Assembly: GCF_012273895.1 (NCBI RefSeq)
Contig: NC_052123.1
Coordinates: 4,165,482-4,229,481 of the forward strand
DNA from: Zerene cesonia
Lineage: Eukaryota > Arthropoda > Insecta > Lepidoptera > Pieridae
DNA length: 64,000 nucleotides
Direction of reading: 5' to 3'
Positions 24,501 through 35,736 of the stretch are shown one piece after another. Below the pieces are notes generated by a model. It was not told the origin of the DNA. It was given only the letters and a program-made list of their open reading frames with translations, and did no database searches. The stretch's first letter is position 1, and every line of letters begins with the position of its first letter. Both the position numbers and the translations under genes were made by a program.

Positions 24501-27500
24501 CTGTTATTCAATTATCATTAACCATTAAAAAATGTATGTTAAGTATGTGGTAATTATTGCTACAATTACCAATAATGTTATGCAAATGACTAGTTTTCAG
24601 AACTCAATTTGCTATCTAAAGTAAAAGGTAGAAAATGAAAGTTAAAGTTTTATGGAATAGGTAGTGAGTGATTCGAGGCTTAAATGTACTGTACCAGACT
24701 GTTATAGCCAATAATCATTTTAGATCATTAGATATTGTCATATATTATGTATGTATAAGTAATATAGATACAGACTATAAAATATTTTGTATAAAAGCAA
24801 AGGCATATTGCTGTACAACAACCTCTCTCTCTCTCACACAGTTTAAGGAATATAGTGTACATGTTGTTTTTGTGTCAGTATAGTCATATATTTGAATCTA
24901 TTATATATATCTACAATAATTAGAGCGTGCAAAATTTGATGAGACTGAAAGAGATTTAATGCTTTTTTTATGAAATTGCATTGTTTTTTTATTTTAAACA
25001 TACCAAAAGACTGCCAACATCAGAAGGAATACATACAACATACCAACTGAAGATGGAAGTAGTTTACAAATGTAATATTTTTAATACATATAAATCGCTC
25101 TACAGGTATGGACGTTCGGTTGCAACGACGAGGGAGCCCTAGGCCGTCCCACAGCCAACGAGCAAGAGGAAGGCACTCCGGGGCCCGTGAAGCTCCCCGC
25201 TCCAGCTGTTAAGATCTCCGCTGGGGACTCGCACTCCGCAGCACTACTTGAAAATGGGGATGTGTACGCTTGGGGTGCTTTTAGGGTTAGTTTCGATTGT
25301 GTTGAAATTAATCTGCCGAGAATGTAAGAAACATAATCTAAATTCCATGGCCTTGAAAATGAGCCTACTTTTAAAGCAAACCTAGCTGTTGTACGTAGTT
25401 TCGCCCTCGTCCTCAATAAATTTTCATGTTACAAAATTTACACCCACTATTTTATTCCCTTAGAGGTACAATTTATTAAAATCTGGCATTCTGCCATATT
25501 TCAGCCCGAAGGGTCCAGTAATTTGGGCTGTGCTAGATAGATCAGTCACTTTTATGTTTGTGTTATTTCTATAAGATTGTAAGCTGGACCGGACCGAACC
25601 GGACAAAATTTCATGAGAATCTGTCCAGCCGTTTCGCAGTAGTAGGGTAGGGACACGACAATTTTATATATATAGAGATTATATAAACACATAAATATAT
25701 AAAATAATTTAAAATAAACAATTTCCAGGACTCCCACGGTAGCATGGGGCTAGTTGTCCAGGCTCGTGAAGGCAAAGCATGCAAGGAGCCGCTCAAACTA
25801 ACAATACCGGAAACCGCCGTGTCCATAGCTTCCGGCGGCGACCATCTTGTTGTTTTATCTGTGAGTTTAATTCATACAAGTTGGTACCCCCTTGTTCGCG
25901 TGGACTGAGTATATTCTCATTAGAAGTTTCAACAATTAAAATGTAGTCTATGTTACTCTATAGGTATTCACCTACGATCCATCCATCCATGAGACTAATC
26001 TCATACTGTAAAATCGACTACTAACTAATTCTGACTACTGACTAAATAATGCTGTAAAATAAATTCTAATAAATACCTCATCTGTCTGTTTGTATGTAAC
26101 TGAATCCATTCAACTCGATTTTGTGTCCCACTTTAAACGGACAGATTTAATTCACACATCACACACATGCACACTTTTCAAGTATCGGTGACTCTACAAT
26201 CATTTTATGATTTTATCTTATTATCATGATTGTGATTGACAGGATTAAATTATTTACTTACATACACTTTGTATAAGAGCAAGTCAAACAAATTGATTGT
26301 TGATACAATCAATTTGTTGATATAAAGCATGGTTTTTTTTATTTATTCTATACATAACAAGCTATTCCCGAAAATAAAGAGATAATTTAAAATGAATCAA
26401 TATAGAAAATAATATTTGATATTAAATATGAATTCCTAGGTAAGCGGTGCCGTATACACAATGGGTTGTGGTGAGCAAGGTCAATTGGGAAGGCTGGCTC
26501 AGCGGTCGGCGTCCAGGGACGCAAGGCAGGGGTTCAGTGAGTACATTACATGCTAATTAAAATAAAATTAATACAATGAAATGAGAATATAAAAAAAAAT
26601 AATTAAGAAGAATAGAACAAAACAGAGTTGATATAGTAGCTTAGCAGAGTGCTTTCCTATAAAGTTCTCGAAATTATGACAAAATCTATGCTGCTGTTAT
26701 GTATACAGTTCTGATTTACATTCGCCTAATGTCTAGTCATTGTTTTATTATTTACCTATATCTAATTATTGATTTAAATTGATATAAAAAAACATCGATG
26801 CAGTAAGAATTCTAAGCTGACCGAATGACAAAAAAAATCCCTGGCAAACACATAAGAATGATCTCAATCGGTTAAAAATTCAGAGTTATCAGATAACAAA
26901 ACCAGGAAAAAAATATAGTTATATTATGTCTCTCCTATATATTTGGGACTGTTGATCAGATAATTATTTATTTAAGAAGCATTAATTGAATGTACCATTT
27001 TAATTTCTAGTTGTATTGAAATTCTTTGTAAATAAGAAATTTTTAAAAATAGAAAAGTTTGATGACTGGGCGGGATTTGCCTCAACAGCAATAGAAATCA
27101 AAGTATTTTTTTTTTATTCAAATCGATGACGTCCACCCCCAGGTGCTCTCCTGGTGCCCTCGAAGGTGACCCTCAAGGCGGTGGTGTCCCGCATCTGGGC
27201 CGGCTACCACGCCACGTTCGCGCTCGACGCTAACACGGACAAAATGTTCGCTTGGGGGCTCAATAATTACGGACAGTTGGGTGAGTTTTGGTCTATTTTC
27301 CTTTGTTATTTTTGTGATTTCATTGAATGTGTTGTGGGTTAGGTGAGATGTATAATTTTGTTAAAATTTTAGCCAAATGAAATGTTTTCTATTTATATAT
27401 TATATATGATAACAGGCGTGACGGGCGAGAAGCGTCGCGCGGCGCTGTACTCGCCGGCGGAGTGCGACGCGTTCCCGGGCGGCGCCGGCGCGGTGGGCGC

Positions 27501-30500
27501 GGTGGCGGCGGGCCAGCACCACTCGCTCGCGCTCGACGCCGCGGGCCGCGCCTATAGCGTCGGCCGCTGCGAGTACGGCAGGTGGGTTTGGAGATGTAAA
27601 AACGAGGGGGGTGGGGGGGTGTTACTAGGAATACAGCGCATGCGCATCCGCGGCAGATGCTAGTATCATGCGTGTGGACGATTTAGCGAAATTCTACATG
27701 CATTTATTAAACAAATGGTAACTTTAATTTGTTGTTTTATTTATTTTTGCATTGATTTGCATTTTAAATGAGAAATAAATAACAAAAGAAAATTATGAAA
27801 TATCATTAATCAACGAGATTTAAACCCCCGTCATTCTGCGAATGGTTTGGCAAGCAAACTGTAGAAATCGAATAATAAAAACTACATATCCAATTTTTTT
27901 CTATTTTAAAATCTCTTACCTAAATATAACTATAAGTTCCACATGTTTCAGGCTCGGCCTCGGCGACCGGACGACGGACGCGGAAACGCTGGAGGCGATA
28001 CCCAAGTTGCAAAACAAGAGGTGCGTCAGCATCGCCGCCGGTACTAGCAACTCCTTCGCGCTCACCGACACCGGTACGACTATCTGTCTATACTTTTTTT
28101 TATGTCATAGCGGGCAACTGAGCTGGCGGTCCGCCTGATGGTAGGCGATCACCATCGTCCATGAACGGTGCCTCTGTAAATGCACTGCTTTTAAGGGGGA
28201 AGGCAAAAGGGATAGAAGGAATGGACTGTGCCTCCAGTTGCCAAATGAAACACAGTAGCATGCTACTATTTCACGCCAGTCTGCTGTGGGGGTGTAGTAC
28301 TTCCCCCACCTGTGGCACGACGGCTAGGTGGCTTGAAGCTTTTAGATTTAAGTAATTTACACTATCTGTATTGTTATTATTATTTCAGCGGTTTATAAGA
28401 GTACTTTCACTCCTAAATAATTATGCACACTATGTCCTAAGAGCAGTTCCGTACCCTACAGGTGAGGTGCTGGCCTGGGGGATGGGCAGCGAGGGCCAGC
28501 TGGGCACCGGCTCCACGGCGGACGCCAACGAGCCCACCCCCGCCGTCTGCGTGGGGCTCGGTCCCGCCACCCCGCTGAGGATATCCGCCGGCGGACAGCA
28601 CAGCGTGCTGTTTGTGGTGAGGTTCTGCTTAAGTGGTAGATGTAGATGGGGATTGGGCCAGAACAAATGAAACCAAAAAATATATTTTTGGAAAAAGAGT
28701 TTTCAGTGATATGGTAGATGGGGATGGAACAAGAAAAAGATTTTTTTAATTTTTACATGAAATTTGAGTATTAAGGCACTAAATTTTGTTGTGAAAATCG
28801 TAAACAAAAAATATGTATACATTATTATATCTTCACTCATATTATAAAGAGGAAACTTTCCTATATTTGTATGTGTGTAACGTTTTCACACCAAAACCAC
28901 TAGACCGATTTAAACAATTCTTTCACCATTAGAAAGCTGCAACTTCACTGATTGACAATGGCTATGTACCAATGGCGAAGCCGGGGCGAAATCTACTAAT
29001 AATTTATAAAATAATCTTAATAAAACAACTCTTCCAGGAGGACAAATCACCGCAAAAAGAGCCGACACCGCAACCGGAACCGGAAGAGACGCCGGCGGAA
29101 GTGGAGATGGCGGCGGAAAAGCCGAAAGCGAAGAAGGCGAAGCAGGAGCAGGACGAACATATATCGTCGACTAGCTCGCAGAGCGAGGAGGCTAAGGTGG
29201 ATGTTAGTATTTGAACTCAAACTCGACTATATAGCAGCATTAAACTCGATTCAATTAATGGCATAAAAATAATTATATTGATCATTCCATACGAATTATT
29301 GTTAATCAATCTTACCTATAACTTTATTTCCGCTAACTGCTAAAGTTCAAAATAATACTTAACTCAATTTTAAAAATGTGTTATACGTAATTCATATATA
29401 TATACTATTTGAGCTATTTGAAGTGCGATTATAATATCTCATAGAGTTATTAAACTCTTAAACCCCATAATCTATCATCATGTAATATTGCACTGTCACA
29501 GCCAAATTCCTTAACTAAGTGTGATATAATTTTGTAAATTGACAGGTTTAAATGCAGTGATAATGTTATTGGAGTATTGTTCTATAAATATAACTTCATC
29601 AATTTGTTTTTGGAAATATCATAAGTTTTTCTTTTGTTTATTGTTGAATTATTTAATTAATGAACAAAAAATGATAATATCGTGCTATATATGCATAGGG
29701 CGCTAAAAGAAAGGCGGCGAACAGTTCCAGCTCTACTAATAAGAAAATTAAGAAACAGAAGAAATAGGTTTCTTTGTTTATTTTATTTTTTATTTTTATT
29801 TTCTAATATAACTGATGTTTTTCCCTTAAAATCAATTTGTTTAGTCATGTATGAAATTAATTTAATTACATCATGTGTTGTTATGATGGTTCTTGGATTA
29901 GTAATTTAGTAGATTATTGTTGATTTTAAAACTTCAATTTATTATAAAAAAATAATTTTAGTTAGTTTTTTGGTTATATGTAATGATTTGATTATTTAAC
30001 AAACTCATTTGTTTAAAGTTATAAGATAAAAAGTGTCTGATTGAATAAAAGTGTGTTAGCCATTTTGTGTAGTTTGTATTAGACGGTTTTATTTAATATT
30101 ATGTACAATAGTTGGTGATGGATTCTATTAGTAAGTGTTAAGGGTTTGTTGGTATATGATTTCTTGCATCATTGTAGTTTAATTCCTATACCGATATTTT
30201 AAATATAAATAGTAAATGAAAAACTCCAAAAACCCAGCTTGCAATATTAATGTACCTGCTACTAATAACTACCAGGCGAAGCCGTGGATATAAAGCTAAT
30301 ACTTAAAAACTCAAGACTCAATTCTTTCTCGAATATCACCATTCTTACTCTTGTCTTTTTAGGAGTAACAAATTAAACAAAATAAAGATATATTTTAAAA
30401 TATCGGTATATTAGTTCATGTAGTAATAAACAGTATGGAATAGTAGCGAAGCAATATTAAATATAGCTTTTTATGTAATTTATAAAATATTGCTTACAGA

Positions 30501-31123
30501 AAATAAATGGAGACGAGAAGAAAGACACACCAATGGAAGTTGACGAAACTGGTATGTTACTTTAATTTTTATCGTTATTTTATTTCTATTTATATGAAAC
30601 ATTTTTCAACAAACAATTTTCTTAGTACTTCAAAAACAAATGAAATCCTAATTTGTATGTATTAAGTTTGAATTTATATCATGTTTAGTTATGTGTGCAT
30701 TGTGATTAGATGTCTACATTCATAATCTTTGTTTAAAAGGCTTTTATGAGTAGTGTTGAAAGGCATTAAAATATATATTTATCCTTATAAAGGTTCAACA
30801 TAAAATAATCAGCAAATTTAATCATCTTAATATTAATCGAATAATTAAATTTCACAGATAAATCTGACAAATCACAAGACGACAACAAACAGACGGACGA
30901 GCAGAGCGCGGAGGAGGCGTCCGAGCTAGAGTCCAAAGCGGAGAGCATGGATACCTCCAGCCAGGACACCATCAACAGTGAACCCGACAAAGTGGAAAGT
31001 GTTAAAAGTGATAGTGTCGAGAAAAGTGCGGAGATAAGTGAGAAAGTGGAAAAGGTCGAGGGGAAAAGTGATAAGTTAGATCCAGAAGTGAACGGAACGG
31101 AGGCAACCGTGGACACTGCGTGA
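21587..31123 (+). CDS. Rcc1: RCC1, Ran guanine-nucleotide exchange factor
   Basis: Chromatin-bound exchange factor that loads Ran with GTP in the nucleus, driving nuclear transport, spindle and nuclear-envelope assembly. Exons: 21587-21677, 23826-23937, 24348-24435, 25106-25285, 25729-25860, 26440-26536, 27143-27280, 27416-27581, 27952-28073, 28462-28616, 29038-29196, then alternative 3' exons (29699-29767, or 30500-30551 plus 30858-31123). All junctions are GT..AG and keep phase. The first ten exons give 427 residues: a basic N-terminal tail (KNKKKRG, DNA/importin contact), then seven-bladed propeller repeats with CGQGDVGQLGLG, WTFGCNDEGALGR, WGLNNYGQLG, GRLGLGD and WGMGSEGQLGTG. The exchange-critical Asp of human RCC1 (D182) matches the Asp in FRD-SHGSMG at the exon 4/5 junction, and GQHH is kept in blade 6. 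The tail from exon 11 on is Glu/Lys/Ser-rich, with KPKAKKAK as a possible second NLS. The start is the first ATG of the frame. The introns hold repeats. Confidence 0.95.
22380..22680 (+). repeat. Dispersed repeat, family M (RCC1 intron 1)
   Basis: Blocks 'gagtcggacacgcgacac', 'gtgcaaactgttgc', 'acagcctggtgacag' and 'cttagtaatagggccc' recur at 50310-50585 and partly at 55350-55480. It is a widespread insect repeat whose type I cannot name. Confidence 0.6.
24000..24062 (-). repeat. LINE 3'-tail fragment, family F (RCC1 intron 2)
   Basis: 'gcaaagggttgctttattgc ... tttcttgcaaacaacc' is a diverged reverse copy of the tail seen at 56690, 60900 and 62526. Confidence 0.5.
25500..25680 (-). repeat. 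Dispersed repeat in RCC1 intron 4
   Basis: 'caaaatttcatgagaatctg', 'tccagccgtttcgcagtag' and a 'tatatatatagagatta' end follow the plan of the window's RTE-tail-like families. Compare 51335-51515. Confidence 0.5.
26082..26300 (+). repeat. Dispersed repeat, family J (RCC1 intron 5)
   Basis: 'tgtttgtatgtaactgaatcc', 'cactttaaacggacagattt', 'attatcatgattgtgattga', 'gtataagagcaagtc'. Diverged copy. Confidence 0.65.
28090..28340 (-). repeat. LINE-tail element, family K (RCC1 intron 9)
   Basis: On the minus strand it ends with the 'cgcctaccatcaggcggacc ... gctatgacataaaaaaaag' tail. It starts 17 bp after the exon-9 donor (28073/28074), unusually close to the splice site. Confidence 0.7.
28838..28990 (-). 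repeat. Dispersed repeat, family B (RCC1 intron 10)
   Basis: Reverse copy: 'attataaagaggaaactttcc', 'cattagaaagctgcaacttc', 'aatggcgaagccggggcg'. It ends about 48 bp before the exon-11 acceptor. Confidence 0.7.
29038..29214 (+). CDS. Rcc1: RCC1 exon 11, with read-through end
   Basis: Encodes the start of the acidic/basic tail (EDKSPQKEPTPQPEPEETP ... KAKKAKQEQDE). If the donor at 29197 (AAG|GTGGAT, a weak match) is not used, translation continues five codons to TGA at 29212-29214, giving a 485-residue protein. If it is used, exon 11 joins in phase 0 either to 29699 or to 30500. No AATAAA is evident just downstream, so the read-through form is the least supported. Confidence 0.6.
   Translation, partial: EDKSPQKEPTPQPEPEETPAEVEMAAEKPKAKKAKQEQDEHISSTSSQSEEAKVDVSI
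29699..29767 (+). CDS. Rcc1: RCC1 alternative terminal exon (basic tail)
   Basis: Acceptor 'atatgcatag' followed, in phase 0 with exon 11, by 22 codons GAKRKAANSSSSTNKKIKKQ+KK and TAG. The product (about 502 residues) would end in a lysine-rich, NLS-like tail. A canonical AATAAA at 30044-30049 followed by a GT-rich stretch supports 3'-end formation here. Confidence 0.65.
   Translation, partial: GAKRKAANSSSSTNKKIKKQKK
30044..30049 (+). terminator. Poly(A) signal AATAAA (short RCC1 form)
   Basis: AATAAA in 'gattgaataaaagtgtgtta', with GT-rich DNA (gtgtgtt, ttgtgtagtttg) within 40 bp, the usual downstream element. It lies 277 bp past the stop at 29767. Confidence 0.6.
30500..31123 (+). CDS. 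Rcc1: RCC1 alternative 3' exons (long acidic tail)
   Basis: Exon 30500-30551 (KINGDEKKDTPMEVDET) and exon 30858-31123 (DKSDKSQDDNKQ ... TEATVDTA, stop TGA 31121-31123). Both join exon 11 in phase and give a 585-residue protein. The tail is rich in Ser, Glu, Asp and Lys, with repeated K-S/E-K-V-E motifs, is predicted disordered, and ends with an uncharged TVDTA. It replaces the basic tail of the short form. Confidence 0.7.
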
Positions 31124-33400
31124 TATTTTGGTCTGTTCCATCGGAAATATGTTTGAATAACTTAATAAGTTCGTACTTAGACTGGGCGGAGGCCGTTCCC
31201 AAGCGTCGCACTTACTATTGTAGAATGCGACTAAGCTTCGGATCTGCATAATGATTTTTTGTCGACTGTGTTCGTTCGTGTGTTGGTGTGAAGCCTCGGA
31301 ATCGCGTCGCTCCTGCTAGGGTCCGGTTGTAAATAAGCGATGAGTGAGAAAATAGATTTCTATATCATCTAATAATATATTTTGTAAATATTTTCGACGG
31401 TAATTGAGAGCTTGCTTCATATATTTTAATATTAAACATCCCTAAATACTTCCCGTGTAAAAATATCATATAATTGTATAAGATTTGATTGCGGTGCAGC
31501 GGTTAACAAAAAACCATTATAAATGGATGGGTGTGGAAATTGTGACATTATGTAGGGATTAATTGCAGAGATTTTTATTTTGTAAACGTTTAGTAGTGTT
31601 CGTTTAAATTCTGACTTAAAAATTTTTTTAAACAATTATCTTCATTTATTAACCACATTGATGATGTATGAAATATATAATATGTATTAATATACCATAT
31701 TTAAAAAAATATGTATATCACATTATATATATACAACCACAGAGTTGTTTACAAACATTTTTTTTTGTACATTTGGTAGTACTGAGAATATGTTGTTAAC
31801 TATTTTTATATCCCTATAGGGTGTCCTGGAAAGACTCTTGCCAGGTCAGATATTTACAATATAAAAATATCAGCAATTTAACTAAATAACTGTCACAATT
31901 ATAAATTAAAAATATTCTTAACTTAGATTGGCCTACAAAATCTGGCCTGAAAAAGAGTGTCCCACAATCCATAAGATTTTTTAGGGTACAGTTTTGGTGG
32001 TAAAAGCATTTATTTATATATTGTTACGAATTACAAGTAATGCCTTCAAGTCACACAATTATTATTTTCATGTCTCTTACAAATTAAAAGTTTAAGCATA
32101 GATTTTTTACATGATAGCCACATAAAAATACATCTTAGACAATTTTTCCTCTCTCCATAATAGATACTTATTAAGTTATTTAAACATAAATATATTTATA
32201 AATTCAATATGAATTGATCATGTTTTAAGTTTGTGTTAAGTTTACTTTAATTTTGACATACTTTTTGTACTAAAGAGTTATTTAATTGTAGGTTAATTTA
32301 GCTGCTGACAATTTTTGACATAAAATTATTAATAATGACTCACATTTCGTTAAGTAATTATTTCATAAATAATGTTCGGTCCAAGACTGCTGATGAAATT
32401 TATTTAAATAATACTTATAAAAAACTAAAATCCGTTTCATTTATTTCAACCCTTGAAAGAAATATGTTTGTTAGTCATAAAATATGTCGAAAATAATGTG
32501 AATTTAACGGTAAATTTAAACATCTAATGCCTGTAATATAAATATTTTTACATGGTTTTCAAAGTTTTCAACTTTACACTAAGTTATATTGTTCGAGGCC
32601 CGTCGTGAGTTTCCTTAATTTAAGTTAACATAATTAAACGGTTGTTATACTTCGTATTTTATTTGTACGGACCTCGACAGCGCTCAAATGCGGTCACGAT
32701 TATATACTGCATTATATTTTTGGTAAAAATAAATTATTCTTTGACTGATTATTTTTCTATATTTGTATTATAATTGAGCGAAATGACAATATATATTAAA
32801 ATAACAATATCAAGACATAGATATGTCTATGTCTAAAATAAAAAAAAATTCTGCATTAACAAATGCACAAACATGAATTATCTTTAAATGGTGGCCAAAC
32901 CATTTACGTGAAATGTAAAATCGCTTTGTAAATGCTAATTATATGTTCGTGGCCGTAAGTGTAGTTACATTGTGTAACGGACTTTAGATGAGGTTGTTAG
33001 GTTTTAATGGTTAATAAATAAATGAATTAAATATAAGCGAATATAGTATGTTGTAAGCGTGGATAGTATGTTACGTGTTAGTTTAGTATTTTTTGTTGTA
33101 TCGCTATTATTCTATAAAACCATCGACAAAATATATTATCTGTTTTCTTTTATCGTTTTTATCTGTATTCCGAATTTAAATTTGGAACGATTGAGATTGC
33201 GTTTATGGAATGATAGCAATACGACTGAACCCTTAGTATTTTGTTGAAAATATCTTTATTTTATATAGAAGAAATGTTTTCTCCTGTGCATGATTCTAAA
33301 AAGTACAAAACGTACGTCTCTGTCACGCAATGCTATATTTCTTAATTGTTAAAATATGATTATAGTGTATTGTGTTTTATAATAAAATTGTAGTGTAAAT
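31124..33400 (+). other. Probable long 3' UTR of RCC1
   Basis: AT-rich non-coding stretch after the stop at 31123. An AATAAA at 33381-33386 could end the long transcript; other near-matches exist upstream, so the true end is uncertain. No repeat family of the window is seen here, consistent with transcribed 3' UTR. Transcript data would settle the length. Confidence 0.4.
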
Positions 33401-33867
33401 TTGGGTTTTATTTCCCTTATTTCTTATATACACACCTCACTCATTGCTTCGAATTCTACAATGTATTTATTAATACTGCTGATAAGATACCCAATTATAT
33501 TAAATTAAAACAGAAATTACACAAATAGTATAATACAGAACGTTAACTCTTATATGTAAAACACATATAGCATCATTGGTTACTGCAGCCATACCCCACA
33601 AAAATTGAAAATGTTTTTACATTTCCTTGACCCAATTTTTGTGGGAGGCAATTTCTCGTACTGCATATACAGCTGGACTGAGCTTGGTCGAGACACAGAT
33701 CAATAACTACTATACAAGCTGACCTTTATATTCCTAAATACTTAATACCCGTTTTTGTCGATTGAATATCGAAGCTACAAAAAGAAAAAAAATCAACCTG
33801 GCGCAAGCAATCATAGATAATTTGTATCGAAAATTGAAATATTTTCTTGCTGCACTCTACCATGTGA

Positions 33868-33899
33868 TAATCTTTTTTTTTTTTTTTTTTTTTTTTTTA
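33868..33899. repeat. Poly(T) tract
   Basis: About 30 consecutive T. Read on the minus strand it is a poly(A) tail, the likely 3' end of a retroelement reaching into the gap at 34266. Confidence 0.7.
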
Positions 33900-34265
33900 T
33901 TATCAGAACAGAAAAAAAATTAACAAGTTAAATGTTGTGTCTTAACTAAGGAAAAACCACAAAGGTTTAAAGTAATGTGCGTATACAAGTAAATTTACAA
34001 TAGTACAATTCCGGTTATTACTGTCTAATTAAGTAGATAAGTAGTTAAAACATACCAAAACAATACATTCAAATTTTTATCCATATCCATATACAATTAC
34101 TATAGCTTGTTTAAGTAGTAATGTTTAAGTTTACGTTTTAAATTAATTTTAGTTATATTTTTTCTTAAATTAATGTCCAACCCATTCAAAATATCCGGCA
34201 GCATGTACGCAGTACGACGTTGGCCGTACAAGTTTTTAGAGAAGGGTTTGTTTAATTTATTAAGA

Positions 34266-35265
34266 NNNNNNNNNNNNNNNNNNNNNNNNNNNNNNNNNNN
34301 NNNNNNNNNNNNNNNNNNNNNNNNNNNNNNNNNNNNNNNNNNNNNNNNNNNNNNNNNNNNNNNNNNNNNNNNNNNNNNNNNNNNNNNNNNNNNNNNNNNN
34401 NNNNNNNNNNNNNNNNNNNNNNNNNNNNNNNNNNNNNNNNNNNNNNNNNNNNNNNNNNNNNNNNNNNNNNNNNNNNNNNNNNNNNNNNNNNNNNNNNNNN
34501 NNNNNNNNNNNNNNNNNNNNNNNNNNNNNNNNNNNNNNNNNNNNNNNNNNNNNNNNNNNNNNNNNNNNNNNNNNNNNNNNNNNNNNNNNNNNNNNNNNNN
34601 NNNNNNNNNNNNNNNNNNNNNNNNNNNNNNNNNNNNNNNNNNNNNNNNNNNNNNNNNNNNNNNNNNNNNNNNNNNNNNNNNNNNNNNNNNNNNNNNNNNN
34701 NNNNNNNNNNNNNNNNNNNNNNNNNNNNNNNNNNNNNNNNNNNNNNNNNNNNNNNNNNNNNNNNNNNNNNNNNNNNNNNNNNNNNNNNNNNNNNNNNNNN
34801 NNNNNNNNNNNNNNNNNNNNNNNNNNNNNNNNNNNNNNNNNNNNNNNNNNNNNNNNNNNNNNNNNNNNNNNNNNNNNNNNNNNNNNNNNNNNNNNNNNNN
34901 NNNNNNNNNNNNNNNNNNNNNNNNNNNNNNNNNNNNNNNNNNNNNNNNNNNNNNNNNNNNNNNNNNNNNNNNNNNNNNNNNNNNNNNNNNNNNNNNNNNN
35001 NNNNNNNNNNNNNNNNNNNNNNNNNNNNNNNNNNNNNNNNNNNNNNNNNNNNNNNNNNNNNNNNNNNNNNNNNNNNNNNNNNNNNNNNNNNNNNNNNNNN
35101 NNNNNNNNNNNNNNNNNNNNNNNNNNNNNNNNNNNNNNNNNNNNNNNNNNNNNNNNNNNNNNNNNNNNNNNNNNNNNNNNNNNNNNNNNNNNNNNNNNNN
35201 NNNNNNNNNNNNNNNNNNNNNNNNNNNNNNNNNNNNNNNNNNNNNNNNNNNNNNNNNNNNNNNNN
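34266..35265. other. Assembly gap (1000 N)
   Basis: Exactly 1000 N between the convergent 3' ends of RCC1 and icln. The left flank (33900-34265) has the look of a retroelement. The open frame across the N is an artefact. Confidence 0.97.
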
Positions 35266-35699
35266 AATTATTTTATAGTTTTTAGTTTGATGTGCTTGAA
35301 AAGCGTGTTTTTTAGTTTTTTTAAACTATATTTTATTATCGTAAAACATAAATATGTAAAAAATAGGTTTTTAGTCCTTTCCGGATCAACTAAGGCAAAT
35401 ATTTATACGACAAAGGCCTTTCACACATCACTTATATTTAATTTTTTGTATCTGTCAGATTGTCTTATTTTATTAATGAATCACAATTTAGTCGTTTTCA
35501 CTAAGTTTACATTCAATTTTAATGAAGTATATAAAAATGTCATATGCAATTTTAATATTTCTAAATTCTTGAATATAATTGAGCCGTTTATTGTATTTTT
35601 TTTAATGATCACTTTATTCATTAATGGTTAAATGCATTCCAACAAACAGTCAGCTAAACCGTAATTGCATGCAAATCACAGCGTGTAATAAAACCAAGG

Positions 35700-35705
35700 T
35701 TTAAT
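35700..35705 (-). terminator. Possible icln poly(A) signal (ATTAAA)
   Basis: ATTAAA on the minus strand about 32 bp after the icln stop, the commonest variant signal. It is very close to the stop, so a more distal signal is also possible. Confidence 0.35.
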
Positions 35706-35736
35706 TGTAATTTATAATTAACATTAAAATTAAAAA

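Noticed and set aside
25081..25416. Minus-strand frame of 111 codons opposite RCC1 exon 4
   Set aside because: It is the shadow of the GC-rich RCC1 coding exon, with no domain and no splice support.
30766..31116. Minus-strand Ser/Leu-rich frame of 116 codons
   Set aside because: It is the reverse frame of the acidic, lysine-rich RCC1 tail exon; the Ser/Leu repeats mirror its Glu/Lys codons.
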